Below are positions 52,366-61,497 of a stretch of 64,000 nt of DNA, piece by piece (the first letter of the stretch is position 1; every line of letters begins with the position of its first letter). The notes beneath the pieces were generated by a model. It searched no databases. It saw only the letters and a program-made list of their open reading frames with translations, and had not been told where the DNA came from. The DNA comes from Oscillospiraceae bacterium (GTDB lineage: Bacteria > Bacillota > Clostridia > Oscillospirales > Ruminococcaceae). Position numbers and translations under genes: made by a program. The DNA is taken from positions 1 through 64,000 of the forward strand of contig CADBXK010000001.1 in assembly GCA_902798695.1 (NCBI GenBank). Direction: 5' to 3'.

Positions 52366-52947
52366 ATGGCACTTGTACCAACCGTTATTGAACCTACCGG
52401 ACATGGGGAGCGAGCATATGATATATTTTCTCGTCTCTTAAAAGATAGAATAATAATGTTGTCAGATGAGGTAAACGATGCTACGGCTAGTTTGGTTGTT
52501 TCGCAATTGTTGTTTTTGGAAGCACAAGATCCAGAGAAGGATATTCAGTTATATATAAATAGCCCAGGGGGTTCTGTTACTGCTGGATTTGCTATTTATG
52601 ATACAATGCAATATATAAAATGTGATGTTTCTACTATATGCATTGGTATGGCAGCTTCTATGGGTGCCTTTTTATTGAGTGCTGGAGCGAAAGGAAAGAG
52701 AATAGCACTGTCCAATAGTACTATTATGATTCATCAGCCACTTGGTCAGTTTAAAGGGCAAGCGACAGATATAAAGATACATGCCGATTGGATTCTTGGT
52801 ATGAAATCTCGCTTAAACAAAATGCTTTCGGAAGCTACGGGACAACCTATTGAAAAAGTATCGGAAGATACAGAGAGAGATAACTTTATGTCAGCCGATG
52901 AAGCTAAGGAATACGGCTTAATAGATAAAGTTATAAAAAGTAGATAA
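52366..52947 (+). CDS. clpP: ATP-dependent Clp protease proteolytic subunit
   Basis: 193 residues with Ser98 in GMAASMGAF, His123 in MIHQPLG and Asp near 172 in [11 protein letters not shown]: the full triad. It forms the two-ring chamber used with ClpX and with the ClpC encoded at 9752. It starts at ATG after TGTGGGGGGC, 48 nt after tig. Confidence 0.97.
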   Translation: MALVPTVIEPTGHGERAYDIFSRLLKDRIIMLSDEVNDATASLVVSQLLFLEAQDPEKDIQLYINSPGGSVTAGFAIYDTMQYIKCDVSTICIGMAASMGAFLLSAGAKGKRIALSNSTIMIHQPLGQFKGQATDIKIHADWILGMKSRLNKMLSEATGQPIEKVSEDTERDNFMSADEAKEYGLIDKVIKSR

Positions 52948-52968
52948 GAATCTTCGGAGGGGTTAGTT

Positions 52969-54225
52969 ATGGCAACAGAATCAAAGGGCTTACTTCGTTG
53001 TAGTTTTTGCGGTAAACCAGAGCATAAAGTAGCAAGACTTTTATATGGAAATAGTGCTTACATTTGTAACGAATGTGTTGCACTTTGTTATGGAATGTTA
53101 GTTGAAGATGGTTTATTTTCTGCTGCTCCTGAGGCAGAATCACAAACAGATACAAAAAAACAGAAGAAGAGTGAACGAGTATTTTTGAAACCTAAAGAAA
53201 TAAAAGCAATTTTGGATCAATATATTATTGGTCAAGATGAAGCTAAGATGGTTTTGTCGGTTGCAGTTTATAATCATTACAAAAGGATTTCTTCAGTTGA
53301 TGATGATGTTGAGTTGCAAAAGAGTAATGTTTTGCTTTTAGGACCAACTGGAGTTGGAAAAACTCTTTTAGCTCAAACTTTGGCTAGGGTATTGGAAGTG
53401 CCATTTGCTGTTGCTGATGCGACAACATTAACTGAAGCTGGTTATGTTGGAGAAGATGTTGAAAACGTTATATTAAGACTGATACAAGCTGCAGATTTTG
53501 ATATTGAACTTGCTCAGCATGGAATAATATATATAGATGAGATAGACAAAATAACAAGAAAATCGGAAAATGCGTCTATAACTAGAGATGTTAGTGGTGA
53601 GGGAGTTCAGCAAGCTTTACTTAAAATTTTAGAGGGAACTGTTTCTAATGTTCCTCCGCAAGGAGGAAGGAAGCATCCTAATCAAGAGTTTATACAAGTA
53701 GACACAAAAAATATTTTGTTTATATGTGGTGGAGCATTTGAAGGTTTAGAAAAAATTATAGGTAAGCGATTAGGGGAATCATCTATTGGTTTTGAATCTA
53801 ATATAAAATCGAAAAAGGATATGACTATAAATAAAACTATGAAAGATGTTGAACCTCACGATTTAGTAAAATTTGGAATAATTCCTGAACTTGTTGGAAG
53901 AATTCCAGTTATTACTGCTTTAGATGATCTTGATGAAGATGCATTAGTTAGAATACTGACTGAACCAAAAAATGCACTTATTAAACAATATAAAAAATTG
54001 TTTTCATATGATGGTACAAAATTAGAATTTACTGAAGATGCTTTGCATGCTGTTGCTAGAAAAGCACTTGAAAGAAAAACTGGTGCTAGAGGTTTACGAG
54101 GAATTTTAGAGGATCATTTATCCCAACTTATGTTTGAATTGCCTTCGGAAAATGTTGATACTATAAAGATAACAGCTGATGTAATTGAATCGAATGCAGA
54201 GCCGATAAGAGTTAATAAAAAATAA
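52969..54225 (+). CDS. clpX: ATP-dependent Clp protease ATPase ClpX
   Basis: 418 residues. An N-terminal zinc-binding domain has Cys11, 14, 33 and 36 (CSFC...CNEC); the AAA+ domain has Walker [12 protein letters not shown] and Walker [11 protein letters not shown]; the ClpP-docking tripeptide is in SIGFESN. It unfolds substrates for ClpP. It starts at ATG after CGGAGGGG, 21 nt after clpP. Confidence 0.97.
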   Translation: MATESKGLLRCSFCGKPEHKVARLLYGNSAYICNECVALCYGMLVEDGLFSAAPEAESQTDTKKQKKSERVFLKPKEIKAILDQYIIGQDEAKMVLSVAVYNHYKRISSVDDDVELQKSNVLLLGPTGVGKTLLAQTLARVLEVPFAVADATTLTEAGYVGEDVENVILRLIQAADFDIELAQHGIIYIDEIDKITRKSENASITRDVSGEGVQQALLKILEGTVSNVPPQGGRKHPNQEFIQVDTKNILFICGGAFEGLEKIIGKRLGESSIGFESNIKSKKDMTINKTMKDVEPHDLVKFGIIPELVGRIPVITALDDLDEDALVRILTEPKNALIKQYKKLFSYDGTKLEFTEDALHAVARKALERKTGARGLRGILEDHLSQLMFELPSENVDTIKITADVIESNAEPIRVNKK

Positions 54226-54232
54226 AGAGTTA

Positions 54233-54268
54233 AAACTGGTACTTTTTGAAGTGCTGGTTTTTATTTTT
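54233..54268 (+). terminator. Terminator after clpX
   Basis: AACTGGTACTT-TTTG-AAGTGCTGGTT (three G-T pairs) followed by TTTATTTTTTT. Confidence 0.72.
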
Positions 54269-54311
54269 TTGATGCAAATTCTTTTTGTATGAATTATGCA
54301 CGATTATGCTG

Positions 54312-54340
54312 TTGCAAATAATGATAATTTTTATTATAAT
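54312..54340 (+). promoter_or_regulatory. Sigma-A promoter of lon-engB
   Basis: TTGCAA, 17 nt, TATAAT, 66 nt before the lon start. No CIRCE or CtsR site is seen. Confidence 0.72.
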
Positions 54341-54406
54341 GGTACTATGTGTAGTTGTGACAATGTATGTTATTTTTTATTTATATAAAGGAGAGAACTT
54401 AAGGTA

Positions 54407-56755
54407 ATGAAAGAACAAGTAATACCACTAGTAGCATCAAGAGGGGTTGTTGCTTTTCCAAAAGGAATAATAAATATAGATGTAGCTAGAAAGAAATCTA
54501 TATTGGCTATTCAAAATGCGATTAATGGTAATAAAAAGATTTTTATAGTTGCTCAAAAATATATTGATGTTTTAGAACCTTGTAAAGAAGATTTGTATGA
54601 TTTTGGAACTGTTTGTGAAATAAAGCAATTTCATAAATACGCTGAAGGTGATTATAAGTTAACAGCTATTGGAAAATATAAGGCAAAAGTTGCGGAGTTT
54701 TATTCGGATGAACAAATGTATTCAGCTGTGGTTAAACGTGTTCCTGAGAGAATTCGTGTTAAGAAAACTGATGAAATATGTGCAGTTATGAGGGCTATAA
54801 AAAAGAAATTTATACAATATGGAATATCAATAAAAAACACTAGCAGAGAATTGGTTGCTTTAATTGAAAATGAAGAGGATCCATCTAATTTATTTACCAT
54901 GGTTGTAGGAATAATGCCTTTTAAATATGAACTAAAACAACAGATACTTGAAGAATCTAATTTGTTAAAAAAACTTAAACTTGTTTTAGATGCCGTAGCT
55001 AAAGAGGCGGAAATAGCTTCTATAGAACGTAAAATGATAGAAAAAGTTGAAAAAAATATAGATAAAAATCAGCGCAACTATTTTTTGAGAGAGCAAGCCA
55101 AGATTATAAATCAAGAGTTAGGTGATTCTGAAAATGTAGATAATTCTGATAGTTTGGAATATGTTGAAAAAATATCGAAAATTGAACATATATCAAATGA
55201 ATCAAGAGAAAAGTTATTGTCTGAGGTAAAGAAAATGGATCGTATGCCTGAATCATCACATGAGGCATATGTAATTGCTAACTATCTCGATACTGTATTA
55301 AATTTGCCATGGGATAAAACGACAAAAGAAAATATAGATTTAGATATAATTAATGAGCATTTAAATAAATATCATTATGGATTAAAGAAAGTAAAAGAGC
55401 ATATATTAGAGAATTTGGCAGTTCGTAAATTTAACCCAAACATAAAAGGTCAAATATTGTGTTTAGTTGGTCCACCAGGAGTTGGAAAAACTTCAATCGC
55501 TCGTTCCATTGCTGAAGCTATTGGTAGAAAATTTGTAAGAATATCTTTAGGTGGACTTAATGATGAATCTGATATTCGAGGGCATAGAAAAACATACATT
55601 GGAGCTATGCCTGGTAGGATTATTGGTGGAATGATTCAAGCTAAATCTAGAAATCCATTAGTTCTTCTTGATGAAATAGATAAGATGGGTGCTAGTTTTA
55701 AGGGGGATCCTTCTGCTGCCGCACTTGAGGTTTTAGATACTGAGCAAAATAACGCTTTTATAGACCATTATATAGAAATTCCATTTGATATTTCGGAAAG
55801 TTTTTTTATAGCAACTGCGAATACGGTTTCAACAATTCCAGCGCCATTGCTTGATAGAATGGAAATAATTGAACTTTCTAGTTATACAACTGAAGAAAAA
55901 TTTCATATTGCTAAAGAATATTTGTGGCCAAAGCAGCTTAAGGAACACGGATTAGATGAAAAGATGGTTAAGGTAACAGATAAGGTAATATATGAATTAA
56001 TAGATGGTTATACTCGAGAAGCGGGTGTTAGAAAATTAAACAGACTAATTGCGTCTCTTTTGAGAAAAGCGGCTAAAAAATTGATATCTGAAAAAAATAA
56101 GTCGGTTAGGTTTACTGAAAAAAATATTGAAAAATATATTGGAACAAAAAAATATATTGGTGAAACAATTTCTAAAACTGATGAAATTGGTCTTGCAAAC
56201 GGGCTTGCGTGGACAAGTGTTGGTGGAGAGCTTATGCAAATTGAAGCTGGTGTTATGGATGGTAAAGGTGATATTAAACTTACAGGAAATTTAGGAGATA
56301 TTATGAAAGAATCGGCCAATACAGCTATTAGTTTTGTTCGATCTATAGCTTCTGAATACAATATACCTACAGATTTTTACAAGAAAAAGGATATTCATAT
56401 ACATGTTCCTGAGGGAGCTGTTCCTAAAGATGGTCCATCTGCTGGTGTAGCTTTAGCAACCGTTCTTGTTTCGGCCCTTTCTAATATTCCCGTAAGGCGT
56501 GATGTTGCTATGACAGGTGAAATAAGTTTAAGAGGTAGAGATATGGCTATAGGCGGATTGAAAGAAAAAGCTATGGCAGCATATAAATCTGGAGTAACAA
56601 CAGTTTTGATACCACAAGATAATGTTAGTGATCTGGATGATATAGATGAATCTGTTAAAAAAGCTGTAAAATTTATACCTTGTTCTACGGCAGATCAAGT
56701 TTTAAAACTGGCTTTGACAAATAATAAACAATCAGATAATATGGAGAAACTTTAA
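54407..56755 (+). CDS. lon: ATP-dependent protease La (Lon)
   Basis: 782 residues: Lon N-terminal substrate domain (about 1-200), a coiled region with NQRNYFLREQAKIINQELG, AAA+ with Walker A LVGPPGVGKTSI (about 352-363), and a C-terminal protease domain with catalytic Ser (about 678) in PKDGPSAGVALA and Lys in GGLKEKAMAA. It degrades misfolded and regulatory proteins. It starts at ATG after AAAGGAGAG and is followed 1 nt later by engB. Confidence 0.97.
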   Translation: MKEQVIPLVASRGVVAFPKGIINIDVARKKSILAIQNAINGNKKIFIVAQKYIDVLEPCKEDLYDFGTVCEIKQFHKYAEGDYKLTAIGKYKAKVAEFYSDEQMYSAVVKRVPERIRVKKTDEICAVMRAIKKKFIQYGISIKNTSRELVALIENEEDPSNLFTMVVGIMPFKYELKQQILEESNLLKKLKLVLDAVAKEAEIASIERKMIEKVEKNIDKNQRNYFLREQAKIINQELGDSENVDNSDSLEYVEKISKIEHISNESREKLLSEVKKMDRMPESSHEAYVIANYLDTVLNLPWDKTTKENIDLDIINEHLNKYHYGLKKVKEHILENLAVRKFNPNIKGQILCLVGPPGVGKTSIARSIAEAIGRKFVRISLGGLNDESDIRGHRKTYIGAMPGRIIGGMIQAKSRNPLVLLDEIDKMGASFKGDPSAAALEVLDTEQNNAFIDHYIEIPFDISESFFIATANTVSTIPAPLLDRMEIIELSSYTTEEKFHIAKEYLWPKQLKEHGLDEKMVKVTDKVIYELIDGYTREAGVRKLNRLIASLLRKAAKKLISEKNKSVRFTEKNIEKYIGTKKYIGETISKTDEIGLANGLAWTSVGGELMQIEAGVMDGKGDIKLTGNLGDIMKESANTAISFVRSIASEYNIPTDFYKKKDIHIHVPEGAVPKDGPSAGVALATVLVSALSNIPVRRDVAMTGEISLRGRDMAIGGLKEKAMAAYKSGVTTVLIPQDNVSDLDDIDESVKKAVKFIPCSTADQVLKLALTNNKQSDNMEKL

Positions 56756-56756
56756 A

Positions 56757-57344
56757 ATGCGATATTTTGATGCAAAATTTGTTAGTGCATATGGTTTGAT
56801 TAAACAACTTCCCAGATCTGAAAAAACTGAAATTGTTTTTGCTGGCAGATCTAATGTGGGTAAATCTTCGCTATTAAACAAATTGTTTAATAGAAAAAAT
56901 CTTGCTCGAGTGAGTGCTGTTCCGGGGAAAACGGCGACGATAAATTTTTATGGCGTTGATGATGTTTATTTTGTCGATTTGCCTGGATATGGATATGCGA
57001 AGGTTTCTAAATCTGAGAAAAAAAGATGGGGCAGCTTGATAGAGGGTTATTTTAAAGATGATCGCTTAGTTGGATTAGTGGTTTTGCTAGTGGATATGAG
57101 ACATGATGTTAGTGCTTTAGATTTGCAAATGGTTGAGTTTTTAATTGAATATGAATTACCGTTTATTATAGTTTTAACTAAAGCAGATAAATTGGGTAAA
57201 ACCAAAAGATATCAAATGTTAGAAAAAATAAAAACTGATTTGCCCTATTCTGATCAAATTTATATTATCGAAGTTTCATCTAAAACAGGTGAGGGAATTG
57301 AAGAAGTAAAGAGATGTATTGAGGATGTTTGTGAATTTGAGTAG
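56757..57344 (+). CDS. engB: Ribosome biogenesis GTP-binding protein EngB/YsxC
   Basis: 195 residues with G1 AGRSNVGKSSL (about 30-40), G2 Thr in PGKTATINFY, G3 DLPGYGYAKV, G4 TKADK and G5 EVSSKTGEG. It is needed for 50S assembly. It directly follows lon, as in Bacillus (lonA-ysxC). Confidence 0.96.
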   Translation: MRYFDAKFVSAYGLIKQLPRSEKTEIVFAGRSNVGKSSLLNKLFNRKNLARVSAVPGKTATINFYGVDDVYFVDLPGYGYAKVSKSEKKRWGSLIEGYFKDDRLVGLVVLLVDMRHDVSALDLQMVEFLIEYELPFIIVLTKADKLGKTKRYQMLEKIKTDLPYSDQIYIIEVSSKTGEGIEEVKRCIEDVCEFE

Positions 57345-57374
57345 AGTTAGTATTAAATTGGAGGAAGCTACGAT

Positions 57375-58673
57375 ATGTTTATATCTAAAAATTTAAATGT
57401 TAATGAAAAAGGAAATTTGACAATTGCTGGAATTGATACTGTAGATCTTGCAAAGAAATATGGCACGCCACTTTATGTGTTGGATGAAGACTTGATTAGA
57501 GAAAACTGTCAAAAATTTAAAAAGTCTATTGATAGTTATTATGGAAAAAATGGATTGGTTTGTTATGCAAGCAAAGCGTTTTCTTGTAAAGAAATATATA
57601 GAATTATGAAAGATGAGCAAATGGGGGTAGACACAGTTTCTATAGGTGAGATGTATACCGCTATTTTAGCTGGCTTTCCATCTGAAAAAATATATTTACA
57701 TGGAAATAATAAAACAAAAGAAGAATTAAGATTTGCTGTTGAAAATAAAATAGGGAGGATAGTTGTAGATAATTTAAATGAACTTGAAATGATTGATTCT
57801 ATTGCTAAAGAAGCAAACTCAAAAGTTGATATTCTTATTAGAGTAAAACCTGGAATCGATGCACATACGCATGATTTTATAAAAACAGGACAAATAGATT
57901 CTAAATTTGGTTTTGCGATTGAAACTGGCGAAGCATTAAGTGTGGTAAAATTGGTGAGTAAATTTGATAATATTAATTTAATAGGAGCACATTGTCATAT
58001 TGGTTCGCAGATATTAGATGTAGATCCATTTGTATTGGCTGCAGATGTTATGATTGGGTTTATAAGTGATGTTAAAGATGAAACTGGAATTGAAATGCTT
58101 GAATTGAATTTGGGTGGAGGTTTTGGAATTAAATATATTGACAAAGATGATCCGGTAGATTATGAAGAATATATGAAAGCTGTTGCTTCTATGATACAAA
58201 AAAAATGTGATCAATATAATCTAAAAAAACCTTTTATAGTTATAGAACCAGGCAGGTCTTTAATTGCACCGGCAGGGATCACTTTATATACAGTTGGAGC
58301 TAGAAAAGAAATTCCAAATGTTAGAACATATATTTCAATCGATGGTGGTATGACTGATAATCCTAGATATGCTCTTTATAAATCTGAATATGACGCGATT
58401 GTTGCTAATAAGGCTAATGAAGAAAGAAGTGAAATAGTTACAATTGCCGGTAAATGTTGTGAGAGCGGTGATTTGATTGGTGAAAATATGTCGCTTCAAC
58501 ATGCAGAATCAGGAGATATATTAGCAGTTTGTGCTACAGGTGCATATAACTATTCAATGTCTTCTAATTACAATAGAAATTTAAAACCAGCTGTAATTAT
58601 GGTTAAAGGTGGTAAGAGTAGGGTTATTGTTAATAGGGAAACATTAGAAGATGTAGTAAGAAATGATATATGA
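57375..58673 (+). CDS. lysA: Diaminopimelate decarboxylase
   Basis: 432 residues. The PLP Lys is in VCYASKAFSC (about 58-67). Other motifs are HGNNKT, GAHCHIGSQI, NLGGGFGIKY, EPGRSLIAPAG and CCESGDLIG. It makes L-lysine from meso-diaminopimelate. It starts at ATG after TGGAGGAAG, 30 nt after engB. Confidence 0.96.
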   Translation: MFISKNLNVNEKGNLTIAGIDTVDLAKKYGTPLYVLDEDLIRENCQKFKKSIDSYYGKNGLVCYASKAFSCKEIYRIMKDEQMGVDTVSIGEMYTAILAGFPSEKIYLHGNNKTKEELRFAVENKIGRIVVDNLNELEMIDSIAKEANSKVDILIRVKPGIDAHTHDFIKTGQIDSKFGFAIETGEALSVVKLVSKFDNINLIGAHCHIGSQILDVDPFVLAADVMIGFISDVKDETGIEMLELNLGGGFGIKYIDKDDPVDYEEYMKAVASMIQKKCDQYNLKKPFIVIEPGRSLIAPAGITLYTVGARKEIPNVRTYISIDGGMTDNPRYALYKSEYDAIVANKANEERSEIVTIAGKCCESGDLIGENMSLQHAESGDILAVCATGAYNYSMSSNYNRNLKPAVIMVKGGKSRVIVNRETLEDVVRNDI

Positions 58674-58719
58674 TTTGGGATTTTGAAAAATATTTTTATT
58701 TTAAAAGTGGTGAGATTTT

Positions 58720-59598
58720 ATGTTAAATTTAGCTAGATCTATAACTAAAGATGGATCTGCCTTTTCAGTTGCAATTGATGCAACGGATATTGTTTCCAAG
58801 ATTCAGGAAATACATCATACTTCTGCAGCAGTTTCCATTGCTTTAGGGCGATTGACAGTCGCTGGTTCTATGATGGGTGCTTTATTAAAAAATGATCAAG
58901 ATAGTTTGACACTAAGAATTAAAGGAAATGGAACAGCTGGAAACCTAATTGTTGTATCTAATGGCATGGGTTTTGTTAAATCATATGTGGATAATCCATC
59001 TGCAGGTATGTTAACAAATGATTGTGGGGGAATTGATATACAAAAGGTTGTTGGATCAAACGGAATGCTTAGTGTAGTAAAAAATATTGGATTGAAACAA
59101 CCATATAATAGTCAGGTTCCTTTAATATCGGGTGAGATAGGTGAAGATATTACCAATTATTATGTAACTAGTGAACAAATACCAACTGTTTGTGCTTTAG
59201 GAGTATTATTAAATGAAGATTCAACTGTAAAGTGTGCCGGTGGGTTTTTGATTCAACTTTTGCCATATGCAGATGAATCAGTAATAGATATTATTGAAAA
59301 AAATATGACTAACATAAAATCTGTTTCTAAAATGTTAGATGAAGGAATGAGTCCTCAAGAAATTTCTTTGAAAGTTTTGGAAGGAACAACTCCAAATTTA
59401 TTAGATGAGCGTGAAGTTATATACAAGTGTGATTGTGATAGAGCTAGAACTGAACGAATTCTAATGAGTTTAGATGCTACAGAAATCAAAAATATGATAA
59501 ATGAAGGAAAGCCGATTAATGTTGAGTGTCATTTTTGTAATAGTAAACACACATTTGACATTGGTGATCTAAAAAGAATACTTGCTTTGAAGTCTTAA
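58720..59598 (+). CDS. hslO: Redox-regulated chaperone Hsp33
   Basis: 292 residues. The C-terminal zinc/redox switch has CDCD (about 238-241) and CHFC (about 270-273). Oxidation releases zinc, the Cys form disulfides, and the protein becomes a holdase under oxidative stress. The N-terminal domain (SALGRL-like ALGRLTVAGSMMGALLK) is conserved. It starts at ATG after AAGTGGTGAG. Confidence 0.95.
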   Translation: MLNLARSITKDGSAFSVAIDATDIVSKIQEIHHTSAAVSIALGRLTVAGSMMGALLKNDQDSLTLRIKGNGTAGNLIVVSNGMGFVKSYVDNPSAGMLTNDCGGIDIQKVVGSNGMLSVVKNIGLKQPYNSQVPLISGEIGEDITNYYVTSEQIPTVCALGVLLNEDSTVKCAGGFLIQLLPYADESVIDIIEKNMTNIKSVSKMLDEGMSPQEISLKVLEGTTPNLLDEREVIYKCDCDRARTERILMSLDATEIKNMINEGKPINVECHFCNSKHTFDIGDLKRILALKS

Positions 59599-59618
59599 AA
59601 AGGAGAATAAATTAAAAG

Positions 59619-61028
59619 ATGGGTAACTTAGTTTCACCAGAAGAATTATTATGTCAAGCAGAATATATGAAAAAATGCGAAGATATTTTAAAAAGCAATT
59701 TTTCAAATAGACAACCAATTTGTTATGTACATTCCTATGGTTGCCAGGGCAATGTTGCTGATGGAGAAAAAATAAAAGGAATGTTGGCTCAAATGGGATA
59801 TGGGCTTAGTAATAGTGCTGAAGGTGCAGATGTTGTAATTTTTAACACGTGTGCTATTCGAGAGAATGCTCATGATAGAGTTTATGGTAATTTGGGTATG
59901 TTGATTCACTACAAGAAAAAAAATCCCGAAATGATAATTGGACTTTGTGGATGCATGGTGCAGCAAGATCATGTTGCAAAGAAAATTAAAGATGTTTTTC
60001 CAGGAGTGAATTTAGTATTTGGTACACATGTTATACACAAATTACCGGAATTTATGTATAACATTTTGAGTGGCTCTAAGAAAGTATATAATATTGTTGA
60101 TTCAGATGGTGTTATAGCCGAAGGCTTGCCTGTTGTTAGAGAGAGTAAATTTAAAGCGTCTGTTCCAATTAGTTATGGTTGTAATAATTTTTGTACATAT
60201 TGCATAGTGCCATATGTTAAAGGTAGAGAACGAAGCCGTAGTTTTGATTCTATTTATAATGAAGTTAAAGAATTAGTTGATAGTGGGTATAAAGAAATTA
60301 TGTTGCTTGGGCAAAATGTCAATTCATATGGTAATGATTTGGATTCTGGGGTTAATTTTTCATATTTGTTATCTAAGATTAATGAAATAAATGGTGATTT
60401 TAGAGTAAGATTTATGACTTCTCATCCGAAAGATGCTACAAAAGAATTAATAGATACTATTGCAAATTGCGACAAAGTTTGTAATCATTTACATTTGCCT
60501 GTTCAGTGTGGTAGTGATAAAATTTTAAAGGCAATGAATAGAAAATATACAGTGAGTCAGTATTTGGATATTGTTGATTATGCTAAAAAGAAAATTCCGG
60601 ATATATCATTCACATCCGACATAATTGTTGGTTTTCCTGGTGAAATATACTCAGACTTTCAAGAAACATTAAAATTAATTAAAGAAGTTAAATATTCTTC
60701 TCTATTTATGTTTATATTTTCTCCAAGAAAGGGAACTAAAGCTGAATTAATGTATGATCCTATTCCTAAAGAAGAAAAGTCTAAGTGGTTAACTGAGCTT
60801 ATAAATTGTCAAAATGAGATTAGTGCTGAGGTTCATGCAAATTGTGTTGGTAAAATTGAAAGAGTCTTGTTTGATGGTATTGGAAGAACCGACGATAATA
60901 TGTTAACAGGAAGAACCGACACTAATTTAGTTGTGGATTGTAAAAGAGCTAACTTAAAAATAGGTGAGTTTGCAGACGTTAGAATAATTAAGGCCCATAG
61001 AATGGCGTTGATTGGTGAATTAGTGTAG
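59619..61028 (+). CDS. miaB: tRNA-2-methylthio-N6-dimethylallyladenosine synthase
   Basis: 469 residues. An N-terminal MTTase domain has three cluster Cys (SYGCQGN, NTCAIRE, GLCGCM). The radical-SAM motif CNNFCTYCIVPYVKGRERSR begins near 187, and a C-terminal TRAM domain follows (about 405-469). It methylthiolates A37 of tRNAs reading UNN codons. It starts at ATG 20 nt after hslO. Confidence 0.95.
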   Translation: MGNLVSPEELLCQAEYMKKCEDILKSNFSNRQPICYVHSYGCQGNVADGEKIKGMLAQMGYGLSNSAEGADVVIFNTCAIRENAHDRVYGNLGMLIHYKKKNPEMIIGLCGCMVQQDHVAKKIKDVFPGVNLVFGTHVIHKLPEFMYNILSGSKKVYNIVDSDGVIAEGLPVVRESKFKASVPISYGCNNFCTYCIVPYVKGRERSRSFDSIYNEVKELVDSGYKEIMLLGQNVNSYGNDLDSGVNFSYLLSKINEINGDFRVRFMTSHPKDATKELIDTIANCDKVCNHLHLPVQCGSDKILKAMNRKYTVSQYLDIVDYAKKKIPDISFTSDIIVGFPGEIYSDFQETLKLIKEVKYSSLFMFIFSPRKGTKAELMYDPIPKEEKSKWLTELINCQNEISAEVHANCVGKIERVLFDGIGRTDDNMLTGRTDTNLVVDCKRANLKIGEFADVRIIKAHRMALIGELV

Positions 61029-61046
61029 AAGTAAAAGGAGAATTTT

Positions 61047-61457
61047 ATGGATATTATTGATTTAGCACGTAATTTTGGAAAAGAAATTCAAAAAACAGAT
61101 GAGTATTTGGATTTAATGAATGCAAAACAAAACAATGATAACGATAGGGAATTGAACGATTTAATTGGCAAGTTTAATTTGCTTAAATTTGAAATACAGC
61201 GCATATTGTCGGAAAATAGTGATCAACAAGAAAAAATAAACGAGAAAAATTTAGAACTAAGTGAAATATATGAAAAAATTATGAAAAACGAAAACATGGT
61301 TGCTTTTAATAAAGCGAGTGAAAAAATGGACACTGTTATGAACAGAATAAACAGTATATTGATGGCAGCTGTTAATGGAGAAGATCCTATGTTGTTTTCT
61401 GAGATCAATGATTTGGGATGTAATGGTAGTTGTGACGGATGTTCAAAATGTCACTAG
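61047..61457 (+). CDS. ymcA: YmcA/YlbF-family regulator with Cys-rich tail
   Basis: 136 residues, mostly helical, of the YlbF/YmcA fold (about 1-110). The last 15 residues carry four Cys in LGCNGSCDGCSKCH. The order miaB-ymcA-mutS matches Bacillus (ymcB-ymcA-cotE-mutS), supporting YmcA. In Bacillus YmcA, YlbF and YaaT form an Fe-S-containing complex that steers RNase Y and affects sporulation. The C-terminal Cys could bind a cluster here; this is inferred. Confidence 0.8.
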   Translation: MDIIDLARNFGKEIQKTDEYLDLMNAKQNNDNDRELNDLIGKFNLLKFEIQRILSENSDQQEKINEKNLELSEIYEKIMKNENMVAFNKASEKMDTVMNRINSILMAAVNGEDPMLFSEINDLGCNGSCDGCSKCH

Positions 61458-61497
61458 AGTTTTAAAGTATAATTTTTAGTATGGGTAGGTTAGTTAA

